DNA of 64,000 nucleotides, taken from the NCBI RefSeq assembly GCF_029269745.1, contig NZ_JARJHT010000001.1, forward strand, positions 1,302,001-1,366,000. Direction: 5' to 3'. Source of the stretch: Polluticoccus soli (GTDB lineage Bacteria; Bacteroidota; Bacteroidia; Chitinophagales; Chitinophagaceae). The notes below the pieces were generated by a model. The model was not told the origin of the DNA, did not search any database, and saw nothing but the letters and a program-made list of their open reading frames with translations. This document shows, in pieces, positions 51,689 to 60,696 of the stretch. Numbering within the stretch: the first letter of the stretch is position 1; every line of letters begins with the position of its first letter. Made by a program: the position numbers and the translations under genes.

Positions 51689-52408
51689 ATGAGTAATACA
51701 GTTTTTCATCCGGCAAATGAACGCGGCCATGCAGACCATGGCTGGCTCGATGCACACCATTCATTCAGTTTCGCAGGATATTATGATCCTGAGAAGATAC
51801 ATTTCGGTGCACTCCGCGTGCTGAATGATGATATAGTAGCCGGAGCTATGGGTTTTGGCAAACATCCGCATGATAATATGGAGATCATCACCATCGTGCT
51901 GGACGGCGCGCTGGAGCACCAGGACAGCATGGGCCATAAACAAGCACTGCATCCGAACGAGGTGCAGGTGATGAGCGCTGGATCGGGCATTACGCACAGC
52001 GAATACAACCATAATAGGGACAAAAAAGTAAACCTGTTGCAGATCTGGATAATCCCCAACAAGAGGAATGTTGAGCCGCGTTATGAACAAACAGTGTTTG
52101 ACGTTGCTGAAAGGGTAAACACACTGCAGCCATTGGTATCACCAATTGAGAATAGTGATGCCGGATTGAAGATCCACCAGGATGCATGGATCTACCGCAC
52201 CAGCCTCGAAAATGGCAAATCGGTGAGCCATAAGCTGCACAGCGAAAAACACGGTGTTTATGTATTTGTGATCAATGGAAGCGCGACCGTGAACGGAAAA
52301 ACTTTGTCGAAAAAAGACGCATTAGGTATAAGCGGAACAGATAAAGTAGAAATAACAGCAACAGCCGATAGTGATGTACTGCTGCTGGAAGTGCCCATGT
52401 ACGCTTAA
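51689..52408 (+). CDS. pirin family protein (YhhW-like)
   Basis: Bicupin metalloprotein of 239 residues. The N-terminal cupin has candidate iron ligands in GKHPHDNMEIIT (two histidines) and SGITHSEYN (histidine and glutamate). YhhW-type members have quercetin dioxygenase activity in vitro, but the natural substrate is unknown. The next gene starts 21 nt later and may be co-transcribed. Confidence 0.9.
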   Translation: MSNTVFHPANERGHADHGWLDAHHSFSFAGYYDPEKIHFGALRVLNDDIVAGAMGFGKHPHDNMEIITIVLDGALEHQDSMGHKQALHPNEVQVMSAGSGITHSEYNHNRDKKVNLLQIWIIPNKRNVEPRYEQTVFDVAERVNTLQPLVSPIENSDAGLKIHQDAWIYRTSLENGKSVSHKLHSEKHGVYVFVINGSATVNGKTLSKKDALGISGTDKVEITATADSDVLLLEVPMYA

Positions 52409-52429
52409 CTTAGCGGCAAAGAAGATATA

Positions 52430-53071
52430 TTGGATTATCTAGAAAGAATAGACTGGCTTAAGAAAAGACTAGGGCAGCCATTACCTGGACGAGCAGGACA
52501 GGAACGCATGGCTGCCCGCGTTAAGCCAATGCCAGATGTGATCCCTTCCGATGCGCGACCAAGCGCTGTAATGAGCCTATTATTCCCGGTGGAAAATGAA
52601 TTGCACTTACTGTTCATTAAACGTACAGAAGACGGTCATGCACATAGTGGGCAAGTGAGTTTCCCAGGTGGTAAGCAAGACCCGGTAGACACCAACCTAA
52701 AAGCTACAGCACTACGCGAGGCCCAGGAAGAAGTAGGCATTATGCCGGCCGACGTCGACATCCTAGGCGAATTAACCCCCCTATATATACCAGTCAGTAA
52801 TTTTCAGGTGCACCCTTTTGTTGCTTTCGCCAAGGAAAGACCAACGTATAACATCAATGAAGCCGAAGTACGTCACATCCTTGAAGTGCCGGTATCAGAA
52901 CTATTTCATGCTGATAGAAAAGTAACAACAGGAGTTATATCGCCTGCAATGCCAGGAGTTAAAATGACTGTAAAAGCCTACCAACTTGTTGACGGCACCA
53001 TCATCTGGGGGGCTACAGCAATGATCTTATCAGAGCTGGAAACAATATTGGAGGAGCTAGGGAATCCCTAA
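52430..53071 (+). CDS. NUDIX hydrolase, coenzyme A pyrophosphatase type (NudL-like)
   Basis: 213 residues, predicted to split CoA or related diphosphates. The CoA-specific signature precedes the Nudix box: LLFIKRTEDGHAHSGQVSFPGG. The box continues GGKQDPVDTN, with aspartate where most Nudix enzymes have glutamate, and ends REAQEEVGI. The start is TTG: the frame upstream is closed by the pirin stop codon and offers no ATG. The 3' end overlaps the convergent desaturase-like gene by 4 nt. Confidence 0.88.
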   Translation: MDYLERIDWLKKRLGQPLPGRAGQERMAARVKPMPDVIPSDARPSAVMSLLFPVENELHLLFIKRTEDGHAHSGQVSFPGGKQDPVDTNLKATALREAQEEVGIMPADVDILGELTPLYIPVSNFQVHPFVAFAKERPTYNINEAEVRHILEVPVSELFHADRKVTTGVISPAMPGVKMTVKAYQLVDGTIIWGATAMILSELETILEELGNP

Positions 53072-53679
53072 TCCTGCTTGGGTACGGTGCGGAATATTAC
53101 ATCCCACAATACTGAGCTAACGCCAAAACCCTTATCAGGAGCTTTGTAATGATGCAGGTGATGGTTGCGCCATAAAGCTTTCAGGAATCTTGGAGGAGCG
53201 AAAGCATGGATAGCAAAGTGCATCGATCCGTACATCAAATATCCAAACAGGAAACCCGGGAAGAAAGAAAGCGCTGACCAACCCAATGCAAGGTAAAAGA
53301 GATAGAATAGTACCGCAGCAATGACCATACTAGGTACCGGTGGCATGAACAAGCGTTCTTTATCGCGTGGATACTCGTGGTGCACGCCATGCATAGTGTA
53401 TACAAACTTCTTTGCACGCGGGCTTTCAACGATCATGTGGAACAGATGGCGATGCATCAGGTATTCAAAAAGGCTCCAAAACAACGCACCTGCGATAAAC
53501 ATTAATGCTTCAGCACCTGCACCGACTCCTTTATAGGCAGCGCCATAATAGAGCATAAATGCGATAACCGGGAAATACATGCTATAGATGACCAATGGAT
53601 GAGTCTTGGTCATCGTCTCCATATAATCGCTTTTAAACAGCCTTGCCTGTCCTTTATTCTTGATCTTATCGAATTCCAT
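53068..53679 (-). CDS. sterol desaturase/fatty acid hydroxylase superfamily protein
   Basis: Integral membrane diiron enzyme of 203 residues. The histidine boxes HRHLFH, HGVHHEYPRD and NHHLHHY are complete. It has four hydrophobic segments. The arrangement is that of fatty acid 2-hydroxylases acting on sphingolipid or related lipids; Bacteroidota make such hydroxylated lipids, which makes this substrate plausible. Ends tail-to-tail with the Nudix gene with overlapping stop codons and no terminator. Confidence 0.85.
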   Translation of the reverse strand: MEFDKIKNKGQARLFKSDYMETMTKTHPLVIYSMYFPVIAFMLYYGAAYKGVGAGAEALMFIAGALFWSLFEYLMHRHLFHMIVESPRAKKFVYTMHGVHHEYPRDKERLFMPPVPSMVIAAVLFYLFYLALGWSALSFFPGFLFGYLMYGSMHFAIHAFAPPRFLKALWRNHHLHHYKAPDKGFGVSSVLWDVIFRTVPKQD

Positions 53680-53705
53680 AGGTGAGTATACTTAGGATGA
53701 CAATA

Positions 53706-53713
53706 CAAAAGTA
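53706..53713 (-). promoter_or_regulatory. -7 promoter box of the desaturase-like gene
   Basis: TACTTTTG on the minus strand, 26 nt before the start codon, in the gap after the RND gene. Confidence 0.5.
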
Positions 53714-53730
53714 ATGCCTGAGCCTAAATA

Positions 53731-56085
53731 TTATACACCCTCCTTATCATCTTCTTCTATAAGCCACTCTGGTCCTTTATTTTTACGAACCACCTTTTCC
53801 ATCCACAACAAAAATGCGGGCTGCAGTGTAAGATTTGCTACCATTGCCAATAGTAGCGTTAGCGAGGTCAGATATCCGAGCGATTTGGTGCCATCGAAAT
53901 CTGACAGAGCGAAAACACCAAATCCAGCTATCAGTATCAATGAAGTATATATTATACTCAAGCCGGTGTCGTGGATCGTTTTCTTTACGGTAACGGCAAT
54001 ATCATCGTCGTGACGGATGAGCTCTTGTTTGAAATTTACGAGGAAACGAATAGTAACGTCGATAGTGATACCCAAAGCCACGCTAAATACCAGAACTGTG
54101 GAAGGCTTGATGGGGATTCCCACCCAACCCATTATCCCCGCGGTTATCAGCAGCGGTACTATGTTGATAACGATCGATATCAGCAGAATTCTCCACGACC
54201 TGAACAGCAGTATCATACAGCCAAATATCATGATGAACGCCAGTATCAGACTGTCGCGTAAACTATTGATGATAAACCTGCTGCCTTCCAGGAACACGAT
54301 GCTGGTACCTGTAAATGTTACATTGTATTTGCTGCTATCGAACAACTCATAAGTCTTAGGGCGGATGCTATCCAGAAGTACCGGCAGACGTTTAGAGCCC
54401 ACATCGGCCATGCTTATCGACAGCCTGGTTTTCTGTTTAGTGCTGTCCATAAAGGCATTCAGCAGCTTATTGAAAGTGCTCTTTTTATCGCCTTTTGCAC
54501 GCAGGTAGGGCTGAATGAATGCACCATCAAACATATTGGGGACTGCATAGCTGCTGCTGTCGCCGTCATAAAACGCCTGGCGGGCAAATTTGATACCTTC
54601 TACAACAGAAAGCGAATGGCCTATTTCGGGGAATTGTTTCAGGTATACGTTTAGCTCATCTACTTTTTGCAGTACCGGCAGCGATACTGCCCCGTTCTTC
54701 TTTTTGGTATCGATCACAATTTCCAGAGGCATTACACCGCGGAAGTTCTTTTCAAAGAATTTCAGGTCCTGGTACACCTTAGCGTCTTTGGGAAGATCAT
54801 CAACAATATGCCCTACTGTGTTCAGGCGCATGATACCCATGACAGACAAAATGCAAATGACAATAGTGAACCCATATATCCACGCACGATGACTGAATAC
54901 CCAGTTGGTAAGGATCGTCAGCAGGTTGTTCATCCACTTGCTCTCAAGATAGCTGGTATGCCTACCAGCCGGCGGTGGAAGGAAGCTGAACAAGGCAGGG
55001 ATGAATACCAGCGAAATAAAAAATATCGCCATGATATTGACACCTGCAACCAAACCAAATTCCCTCAGCAACTGGCTCTTGGTAAAGAAGAACACACCAA
55101 AACCAATGGCTGCAGTAAGGTTAGTAAACAAGGTCACGATACCCATACGGTCTACCATGCGCATCAGCGCCTTCATTTTGTTCTGGTGCAGGTTGTATTC
55201 CGAATGGTATTTGTTGAGGAAGTAAACACAGTTAGGAATACCAATCACAACGATCAGCGGCGGGATCAGCGCCGTTAGCAACGTGATCTTAAATCCTAAC
55301 AAAGTAATAGTACCTACCGACCAGATCACGCCAACAGCTACGACGATCATTGATGCCAAAACGGCCATGAAAGAGCGGAAGAACAAGGCCAAGATAATTG
55401 CAGTAAGCACAAACGACAATATCAGGAACATCTTCATCTCTTCCTGCACCTGTGTCGCCATCATCGAACGGATCAATGGCAGACCAGAATAGTGCATCTC
55501 GATCTGGTGTTTTTTCCCAAACTCGTCAGCAATCGCAACTATTTGTTTTACTACTACCGTACGGTTCTTGGAGTTGAGGATCTTTTTATCGATACGCAGC
55601 GCCATAAGGTAAGCGCCAGTTTCAGGGTTGTATAAGAATCCGCGATAAAATGGAAGGTTGTAAAAGGTGCTGCGGATGCTGTCTACATTATTAATGGTCT
55701 GCGGCGTAACGATCTTCTCTGGTTTGAGCTGTCCCGTTACTGTATCCTTCACCAGGTTGATGGCACCGGGAATGCTCAGCACATTTTCTACGGCGTCGAT
55801 CTTTTCCAGATCGGCTACCAATTTTGCATAATCGGTAAAGAACTCTTTGTTGAAAAAATCCTTCGTCTGTACACCGATCACCATCAGGTTACCATCTTCG
55901 CCAAATTGCTTACGAAACGCCTGGTAGTCTAAATACTTCGGATTATCTGTCGGAATAGCGTTGGTGAACTCGTAGCTGAGTTCCACTTTACTGGCGTAGT
56001 AGCCCATTACAGAAGTAAGTGCCAGTAACAGTACCAGCAGGGCAACACGGAATTTAATTACGAACGCTGCTATGCGATGCCACAT
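53731..56085 (-). CDS. RND/MMPL-family exporter
   Basis: Membrane transporter of 784 residues with the twofold RND plan: membrane segment 1, a periplasmic loop (about 35-205), five clustered segments (about 210-400), then a second loop and a second six-segment bundle ending near residue 765. Members of this HAE3/MMPL type move hydrophobic molecules such as hopanoids or lipids; no substrate is evident. No membrane-fusion or TolC-type partner is encoded here, in line with the single-component HAE3 group. Confidence 0.85.
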   Translation of the reverse strand: MWHRIAAFVIKFRVALLVLLLALTSVMGYYASKVELSYEFTNAIPTDNPKYLDYQAFRKQFGEDGNLMVIGVQTKDFFNKEFFTDYAKLVADLEKIDAVENVLSIPGAINLVKDTVTGQLKPEKIVTPQTINNVDSIRSTFYNLPFYRGFLYNPETGAYLMALRIDKKILNSKNRTVVVKQIVAIADEFGKKHQIEMHYSGLPLIRSMMATQVQEEMKMFLILSFVLTAIILALFFRSFMAVLASMIVVAVGVIWSVGTITLLGFKITLLTALIPPLIVVIGIPNCVYFLNKYHSEYNLHQNKMKALMRMVDRMGIVTLFTNLTAAIGFGVFFFTKSQLLREFGLVAGVNIMAIFFISLVFIPALFSFLPPPAGRHTSYLESKWMNNLLTILTNWVFSHRAWIYGFTIVICILSVMGIMRLNTVGHIVDDLPKDAKVYQDLKFFEKNFRGVMPLEIVIDTKKKNGAVSLPVLQKVDELNVYLKQFPEIGHSLSVVEGIKFARQAFYDGDSSSYAVPNMFDGAFIQPYLRAKGDKKSTFNKLLNAFMDSTKQKTRLSISMADVGSKRLPVLLDSIRPKTYELFDSSKYNVTFTGTSIVFLEGSRFIINSLRDSLILAFIMIFGCMILLFRSWRILLISIVINIVPLLITAGIMGWVGIPIKPSTVLVFSVALGITIDVTIRFLVNFKQELIRHDDDIAVTVKKTIHDTGLSIIYTSLILIAGFGVFALSDFDGTKSLGYLTSLTLLLAMVANLTLQPAFLLWMEKVVRKNKGPEWLIEEDDKEGV

Positions 56086-56108
56086 TATTATAAGAGGAGA
56101 TGTGGGCG

Positions 56109-56116
56109 CAAAAGTA
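56109..56116 (-). promoter_or_regulatory. -7 promoter box of the RND gene
   Basis: TACTTTTG on the minus strand, 23 nt before the start codon. It suggests the RND gene is not only read from the upstream operon. Confidence 0.5.
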
Positions 56117-56159
56117 GCAATATTAGACTACAATGGCCTGACCACTATCGGCATATCGA

Positions 56160-56945
56160 TTAATCTAATATTATAAACCTGTCTGCGTCTTTCAGGAAAG
56201 GCAGTTGTTCACGCGTGTTAACGATCACATCTTTTTGAAGGGTTACAGTGTGTACAGCAACCTCGTTAGACTTTTGCCATATAAGTTCACCCAATGGACC
56301 GAATACGCTGCTGTCTCCGCTATAGTTTATGTCTTTACCATCCTTGCCTACGCGATTCACACCAACCACATAACATTGATTTTCAATGGCTCTTGCTTGC
56401 AATAAAGTTTTCCAGGCAAGGTTGCGGCGTTCGGGCCAGTTGGCCACATATAACAATACGTCATAGTCGTCTCCCTGGTTTCTTGCCCAGACCGGGAACC
56501 GGAGGTCATAGCATACAAGCAGGCAAATGCGAAAACCTTTTACCTGCGCGATCACCCGTTTAGCACCCGGTTGATAATGCTCATCTTCATCTGCATACCC
56601 AAACAAGTGACGCTTGTCGTAAACACCAATATATCCATCAGGCTGCACCCACAGCATTCTATTATAATATTTACCGTCCTCTTCAATGATCAAACTACCA
56701 GTAAGTATACAACGGTGTTTTTTCGTCATATCCATCATCCATTCCACAGAAGGGCCATCCATCGTTTCAGCCAGCTTTTCAGGCTGCATGCTAAAACCTG
56801 TACTGAACATCTCGGGAAGCACAACCACCTCTTTCCTGCCTGGCACACTTTCTATCAACTGCTCGTATTGCCTCAAATTGGCATCCTTGTTCTCCCAAAC
56901 AATATCAGGTTGTATCAACGTTATATTTAGTTCGGCTGCTGGCAT
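56160..56945 (-). CDS. omega-amidase-like nitrilase (YafV family)
   Basis: 261-residue carbon-nitrogen hydrolase with the catalytic triad E45 (LPEMFSTGF), K111 (VYDKRHLF) and C145 (LLVCYDLRFP). The family removes ammonia from alpha-ketoglutaramate or alpha-ketosuccinamate in methionine salvage and metabolite repair. It begins 1 nt after the stop codon of the GT39 gene, so the two are co-transcribed, although no functional link is apparent. Confidence 0.9.
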   Translation of the reverse strand: MPAAELNITLIQPDIVWENKDANLRQYEQLIESVPGRKEVVVLPEMFSTGFSMQPEKLAETMDGPSVEWMMDMTKKHRCILTGSLIIEEDGKYYNRMLWVQPDGYIGVYDKRHLFGYADEDEHYQPGAKRVIAQVKGFRICLLVCYDLRFPVWARNQGDDYDVLLYVANWPERRNLAWKTLLQARAIENQCYVVGVNRVGKDGKDINYSGDSSVFGPLGELIWQKSNEVAVHTVTLQKDVIVNTREQLPFLKDADRFIILD

Positions 56946-56946
56946 C

Positions 56947-58584
56947 TTATTGCAATTTTACGAGATAATAGTTTTTCACGGCTTTATGCCTTTTTCCGGA
57001 ACTCAGAAAATCCGGGGTCAGCTCACTCACTTTGAAGTAAACGCCTTCTTTTTCTACCGTACGTGGCCGGCAAACCAGGTCGCGCATTCCCTCATCTCCG
57101 GTAAGCACATAACCGCTGAGTTTATTAAGATCGTCCTCTCGTCTTATTACCTGTGACGAATAAAAATGTGCAGCATTCAGCGGGTCGTCACACTTGTAGG
57201 CCACTACATTCTGGGGATCTATACCGCGTGACTTGATGTATTTTCCTGCCTGCGAACCAAGCTGGTATTGTAGCAGGTTGTAATAAAAATGATGTGTAAG
57301 AACGACATTCGCCAGGATAATAGCCGAAGCAGACGCCCAAAACAGCTTGCCTTTTATATTCTTGCTTGTGACAACAAACAACCAAACCATAAAAGCAATC
57401 ACCCATAATACGATCATCACGATATTGCCAGGGAAAACGATAACAGTGGTCAACAACGCGGCGATCAATATGAGAGCGGAAATAACAATCTGTGTTGGAT
57501 TGAATATCCTGAATAGCCTGACGTAGCGTGCATCTTCAAACAAATGGTTTATAAAAACCGCCGTTATTGTAGCCGCTAAAGGAAACACGACAAATATATA
57601 ATGCGGCAATTGGTAACGCGAGGAACCTAATGCCACATAAGCAAGCAAAAAGCCTCCCATAGTAACCCATTCCTGCTGGGGTTGCAGGCGAAACTTTTGT
57701 TTTACCAGGTCTATAATATTTACCACGAGGGCCGTAACGAAAAGAAGGATCCATGGCAAAAACGACCAGCCCATATTCACCAATAAAAAATCAAAACCGG
57801 CACCGTTGCTCCATGGGCTTTCGCCTGTGATGCGCCCGAAACTCTGTGACCAGTAAAAGAACCTGAGACCTGAAACACCGGTAAGACCGTTCACCGTTTT
57901 TTCAGGATGCATGTCAAACTGCTGGTAAAGACCGATGCTCATTGGCACCAGGAAAATGGCGATAAGAACTGCATCAAATAAATGATACGGACTAAACATT
58001 TGTTTCCAGTTGCGTTTTAGCACCCAATCGCTGCCGAAGCAAAACAGTGGCACCAGTAGCGCTATCGGCCCTTTGGTCATCATACCGCAGGCAATGCTGG
58101 CTGTTCCACCTAACACATAATACCAGCGCCGATGCAGTTCCGCCTCCTTTATCATCCATATGGCTGTTATCACGCAGCTCATGAGAATGAGGTCCGTACG
58201 TACATCGTTTGTCATCAGGAACATGCCCTGGCAAGTGCCTAGAATGAGTGCAGCCATGCGCCCCATGTTTTCATTATATAGCAGTCTGGCCAAGCGATAC
58301 GTGGCATAAATAGCCCACAGCCCAAACAGGATCGACGGTAGCTTATAACCCAAATTATTAACACCGAAAACGCTCATGCTCAACGCACTGACCCAAAACA
58401 GGAAAGGAGGTTTATCAAGGTAATCGAAACCGCGATCGTATACCTGGAGATAGCTTCCGCTGTGCATCATTTCCCGACTTATCTCGGCATATTGCGATGC
58501 ATCAATGTCCATAATATCTACGCGGATCGCAGACAGGTGAAGTATGGCTACCAGAACAAAAACCCAGAAGGGTACCTTTGGCAT
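56947..58584 (-). CDS. GT39-family membrane glycosyltransferase (ArnT/PMT-like)
   Basis: 545 residues with about twelve membrane helices. The N-terminal periplasmic loop has the catalytic-type acidic motif DIDASQYAEISREM and the string GFDYLDKPPFLFWVSALSM, found in ArnT and related lipid-linked sugar transferases. It moves a sugar from a polyprenyl phosphate to lipid A, protein or another acceptor. I chose the ATG at 58584 because a perfect -7 box on the same strand lies 18 nt upstream of it, inside the frame that remains open to 58629. Confidence 0.87.
   Translation of the reverse strand: MPKVPFWVFVLVAILHLSAIRVDIMDIDASQYAEISREMMHSGSYLQVYDRGFDYLDKPPFLFWVSALSMSVFGVNNLGYKLPSILFGLWAIYATYRLARLLYNENMGRMAALILGTCQGMFLMTNDVRTDLILMSCVITAIWMIKEAELHRRWYYVLGGTASIACGMMTKGPIALLVPLFCFGSDWVLKRNWKQMFSPYHLFDAVLIAIFLVPMSIGLYQQFDMHPEKTVNGLTGVSGLRFFYWSQSFGRITGESPWSNGAGFDFLLVNMGWSFLPWILLFVTALVVNIIDLVKQKFRLQPQQEWVTMGGFLLAYVALGSSRYQLPHYIFVVFPLAATITAVFINHLFEDARYVRLFRIFNPTQIVISALILIAALLTTVIVFPGNIVMIVLWVIAFMVWLFVVTSKNIKGKLFWASASAIILANVVLTHHFYYNLLQYQLGSQAGKYIKSRGIDPQNVVAYKCDDPLNAAHFYSSQVIRREDDLNKLSGYVLTGDEGMRDLVCRPRTVEKEGVYFKVSELTPDFLSSGKRHKAVKNYYLVKLQ
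58573..58580 (+). promoter_or_regulatory. -7 promoter box of the dipeptide epimerase
   Basis: TACCTTTG, 47 nt before the ATG at 58628. It lies within the first codons of the divergent GT39 gene. Confidence 0.5.
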
Positions 58585-58602
58585 GAATATATTTTGCGGT
58601 AG

Positions 58603-58610
58603 CAAAAATA
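58603..58610 (-). promoter_or_regulatory. -7 promoter box of the GT39 operon
   Basis: TATTTTTG on the minus strand, 18 nt before the GT39 start at 58584 and only 22 bp from the opposing box for the epimerase. Confidence 0.5.
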
Positions 58611-58627
58611 GTTGCAATTTTATCGCC

Positions 58628-59662
58628 ATGCTCCAAGTCCGTCATTATTCTTTCGAACTGGCCTTTGAATACCCCTTCACTATATCAAAGGGAACTAAGA
58701 CGCACCAACCAACATTTGTAGTGGCGTTAGGGTTAGGGAACTTGACCGGCTTTGGCGAGGCCCCGGCTATTAATTATTACAATGTTACAGTGCAGGGAAT
58801 GATCGATGCCCTTGAAGCCAAAAGAGGTGTTATAGAACGATATGCACTGATGGATCCGCAACGCTTCTGGCATTTTCTACATCACCTGCTGCCTGGTAAT
58901 GAATTCTTGATAGCAGCGCTGGATATGGCAGGCTGGGACCTGTTCGCTAAGATGCGCAAGCAACCTCTTTACCAGCTGCTGGGCTTCAAATGGCAAAATG
59001 TTCCACTGACAGACTATACCATCGGCCTTGGTACGGCAGAAGAAATGGTCGCCAAGCTAAAAGCGCATCCCTGGCCACTATATAAAATAAAACTCGGCCG
59101 CGTTGATGACATCGACCTGTTACGAGCGCTTCGCCAGCATACCGATGCTCCATTCAGGGTAGATGCCAATGAAGGCTGGACGTTTGATGAAGCAAAGGCC
59201 TTACTTCCAGAACTTGCAAAGCTCGGGGTGAATATGGTTGAACAACCTTTGAAACGTAGCGATAACGAAGCTATGAAAGAACTTAAAACATTGTCACCAT
59301 TGCCGCTTTTTGCCGACGAAAGCTGCGTGACAGAAGAAGACGTCAAAAACTGCGTTGAAGGATTTCACGGTATCAACATTAAACTGACAAAGTGTGGTGG
59401 CATAACGCCGGCGCTGAGAATGACACAGGAAGCCCGCAAACTTGGCCTCAAGGTAATGATGGGATCGATGAACGAAAGTACCCTTGGCTCGGCTGCCATC
59501 GCGCATTTGATGCCTATACTGGATGAGGTGGATGCTGATGGACCGCTACTACTGAAAGAAGATATAGCTGAAGGACTTACCTATAACAATGGCCAGATAA
59601 CTGTAAGTAACTATACTGGTCTCGGTGTAGGTTTTAAAGGAACTAAATTTGAGAAAAAGTAA
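58628..59662 (+). CDS. L-Ala-D/L-Glu dipeptide epimerase (enolase superfamily)
   Basis: 344 residues of the muconate-lactonising subgroup. The acid-base lysines are K153 and K155 (KIK) and, opposite them, K255 (KLTK). The metal ligands are D179 (VDANEG), E205 (MVEQPL) and D230 (ADES). Such enzymes convert L-Ala-D-Glu from recycled peptidoglycan to L-Ala-L-Glu. Start chosen at 58628, where similarity begins. murB follows 20 nt later, which supports a cell-wall role. Confidence 0.9.
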   Translation: MLQVRHYSFELAFEYPFTISKGTKTHQPTFVVALGLGNLTGFGEAPAINYYNVTVQGMIDALEAKRGVIERYALMDPQRFWHFLHHLLPGNEFLIAALDMAGWDLFAKMRKQPLYQLLGFKWQNVPLTDYTIGLGTAEEMVAKLKAHPWPLYKIKLGRVDDIDLLRALRQHTDAPFRVDANEGWTFDEAKALLPELAKLGVNMVEQPLKRSDNEAMKELKTLSPLPLFADESCVTEEDVKNCVEGFHGINIKLTKCGGITPALRMTQEARKLGLKVMMGSMNESTLGSAAIAHLMPILDEVDADGPLLLKEDIAEGLTYNNGQITVSNYTGLGVGFKGTKFEKK

Positions 59663-59670
59663 TTAGACAC

Positions 59671-59678
59671 TAGTTTTG
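59671..59678 (+). promoter_or_regulatory. possible -7 box directly before murB
   Basis: TAGTTTTG ends 4 nt before the murB ATG at 59683. If used, it would give a leaderless murB message in addition to read-through from the epimerase. Confidence 0.35.
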
Positions 59679-59682
59679 AGCG

Positions 59683-60696
59683 ATGCAGATACGGCAAAAT
59701 GTTTCACTGAAGCCTTATAATACGTTTGGTATAGACATCCCGGCAGAGTCTTTCATCGAGATCAACGATCATGATGCACTTGCAGATATTCTCACCGACA
59801 AAAGCCTACCTGCTAAAAAAAATATACTTGGCGGAGGTAGTAACGTGCTACTTACGCAACCGGTTAAAGGCCTTACCATACTCAACAAAGGCAAAGGCAT
59901 CATTAAAGTAAATGAAGATGATGAGAAAGTATGGATCGATGTCAATTCAGGTGAAGTGTGGCACGATCTCGTTTTATATTCCATAAACAACGGATGGGCC
60001 GGCATTGAAAATCTTTCCCTGATACCTGGCACCGTTGGTGCATCCCCTATGCAAAATATAGGTGCTTATGGGGTGGAAGCAAAAGAGACAATAGAATCTG
60101 TTACTTTCTGGCATCTCGACGACAAGGCTTACATTACCCTAAACAACAACGATTGCCGGTTCGGCTATCGCGATAGCATTTTCAAGCACGAACTGAAAAA
60201 CAAAGTATTCATTACTTCAGTTCGTTACCGGCTTAATAAAATTCCGACGTTCAACATTAGCTACGGCGCCATTGAGCAGGAATTGGAGAAAATGAATGTG
60301 ACAGAGCTGTCTATAAAAGCCATTTCAGACGCTGTGATCTCCATTCGCACCAGCAAATTACCGGATCCTAAACAGATCGGCAATGCAGGCAGCTTTTTTA
60401 AAAACCCAAGTATTGCTATCACACAATATATTCAACTCAAGGAGCAATATCCCGATATGCCGTCTTATCCTGTCAACGAATCCCAGGTTAAAATACCTGC
60501 AGGCTGGCTGATAGAGCAATGTGGTTGGAAAGGTTTCCGCGACGGCAACATCGGCGTGCATCAAAAGCAGGCTTTAGTGCTGGTAAACTATGGCGGTGGC
60601 AGCGGATCAGACATCTGGGCATTATCTGAAAAAGTACTCAACTCTGTGCACGAGAAATACGGCATAGACCTGGAGCGTGAAGTACAGGTATGGTAA
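59683..60696 (+). CDS. murB: UDP-N-acetylenolpyruvoylglucosamine reductase
   Basis: Flavoenzyme of 337 residues that makes UDP-MurNAc in peptidoglycan synthesis. FAD-binding parts are KNILGGGSNVLLT and LIPGTVGASPMQNIGAYGVE. The catalytic serine is in GNAGSFFKNP, with the arginine in FGYRDSIF, and the chain includes the type I insert. Directly downstream the sensor kinase gene converges with no base between the stop codons. Confidence 0.97.
   Translation: MQIRQNVSLKPYNTFGIDIPAESFIEINDHDALADILTDKSLPAKKNILGGGSNVLLTQPVKGLTILNKGKGIIKVNEDDEKVWIDVNSGEVWHDLVLYSINNGWAGIENLSLIPGTVGASPMQNIGAYGVEAKETIESVTFWHLDDKAYITLNNNDCRFGYRDSIFKHELKNKVFITSVRYRLNKIPTFNISYGAIEQELEKMNVTELSIKAISDAVISIRTSKLPDPKQIGNAGSFFKNPSIAITQYIQLKEQYPDMPSYPVNESQVKIPAGWLIEQCGWKGFRDGNIGVHQKQALVLVNYGGGSGSDIWALSEKVLNSVHEKYGIDLEREVQVW

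Noticed and set aside
53965-55500. Long plus-strand frames opposite the RND exporter
   Set aside because: Antisense to a complete, conserved transporter gene; their composition reflects the complement of hydrophobic codons.
56947-58584. Resistance operon for cationic peptides (ArnT-type)
   Set aside because: GT39 is a broad family; no aminoarabinose synthesis genes are present and the adjacent nitrilase is a metabolite-repair enzyme.
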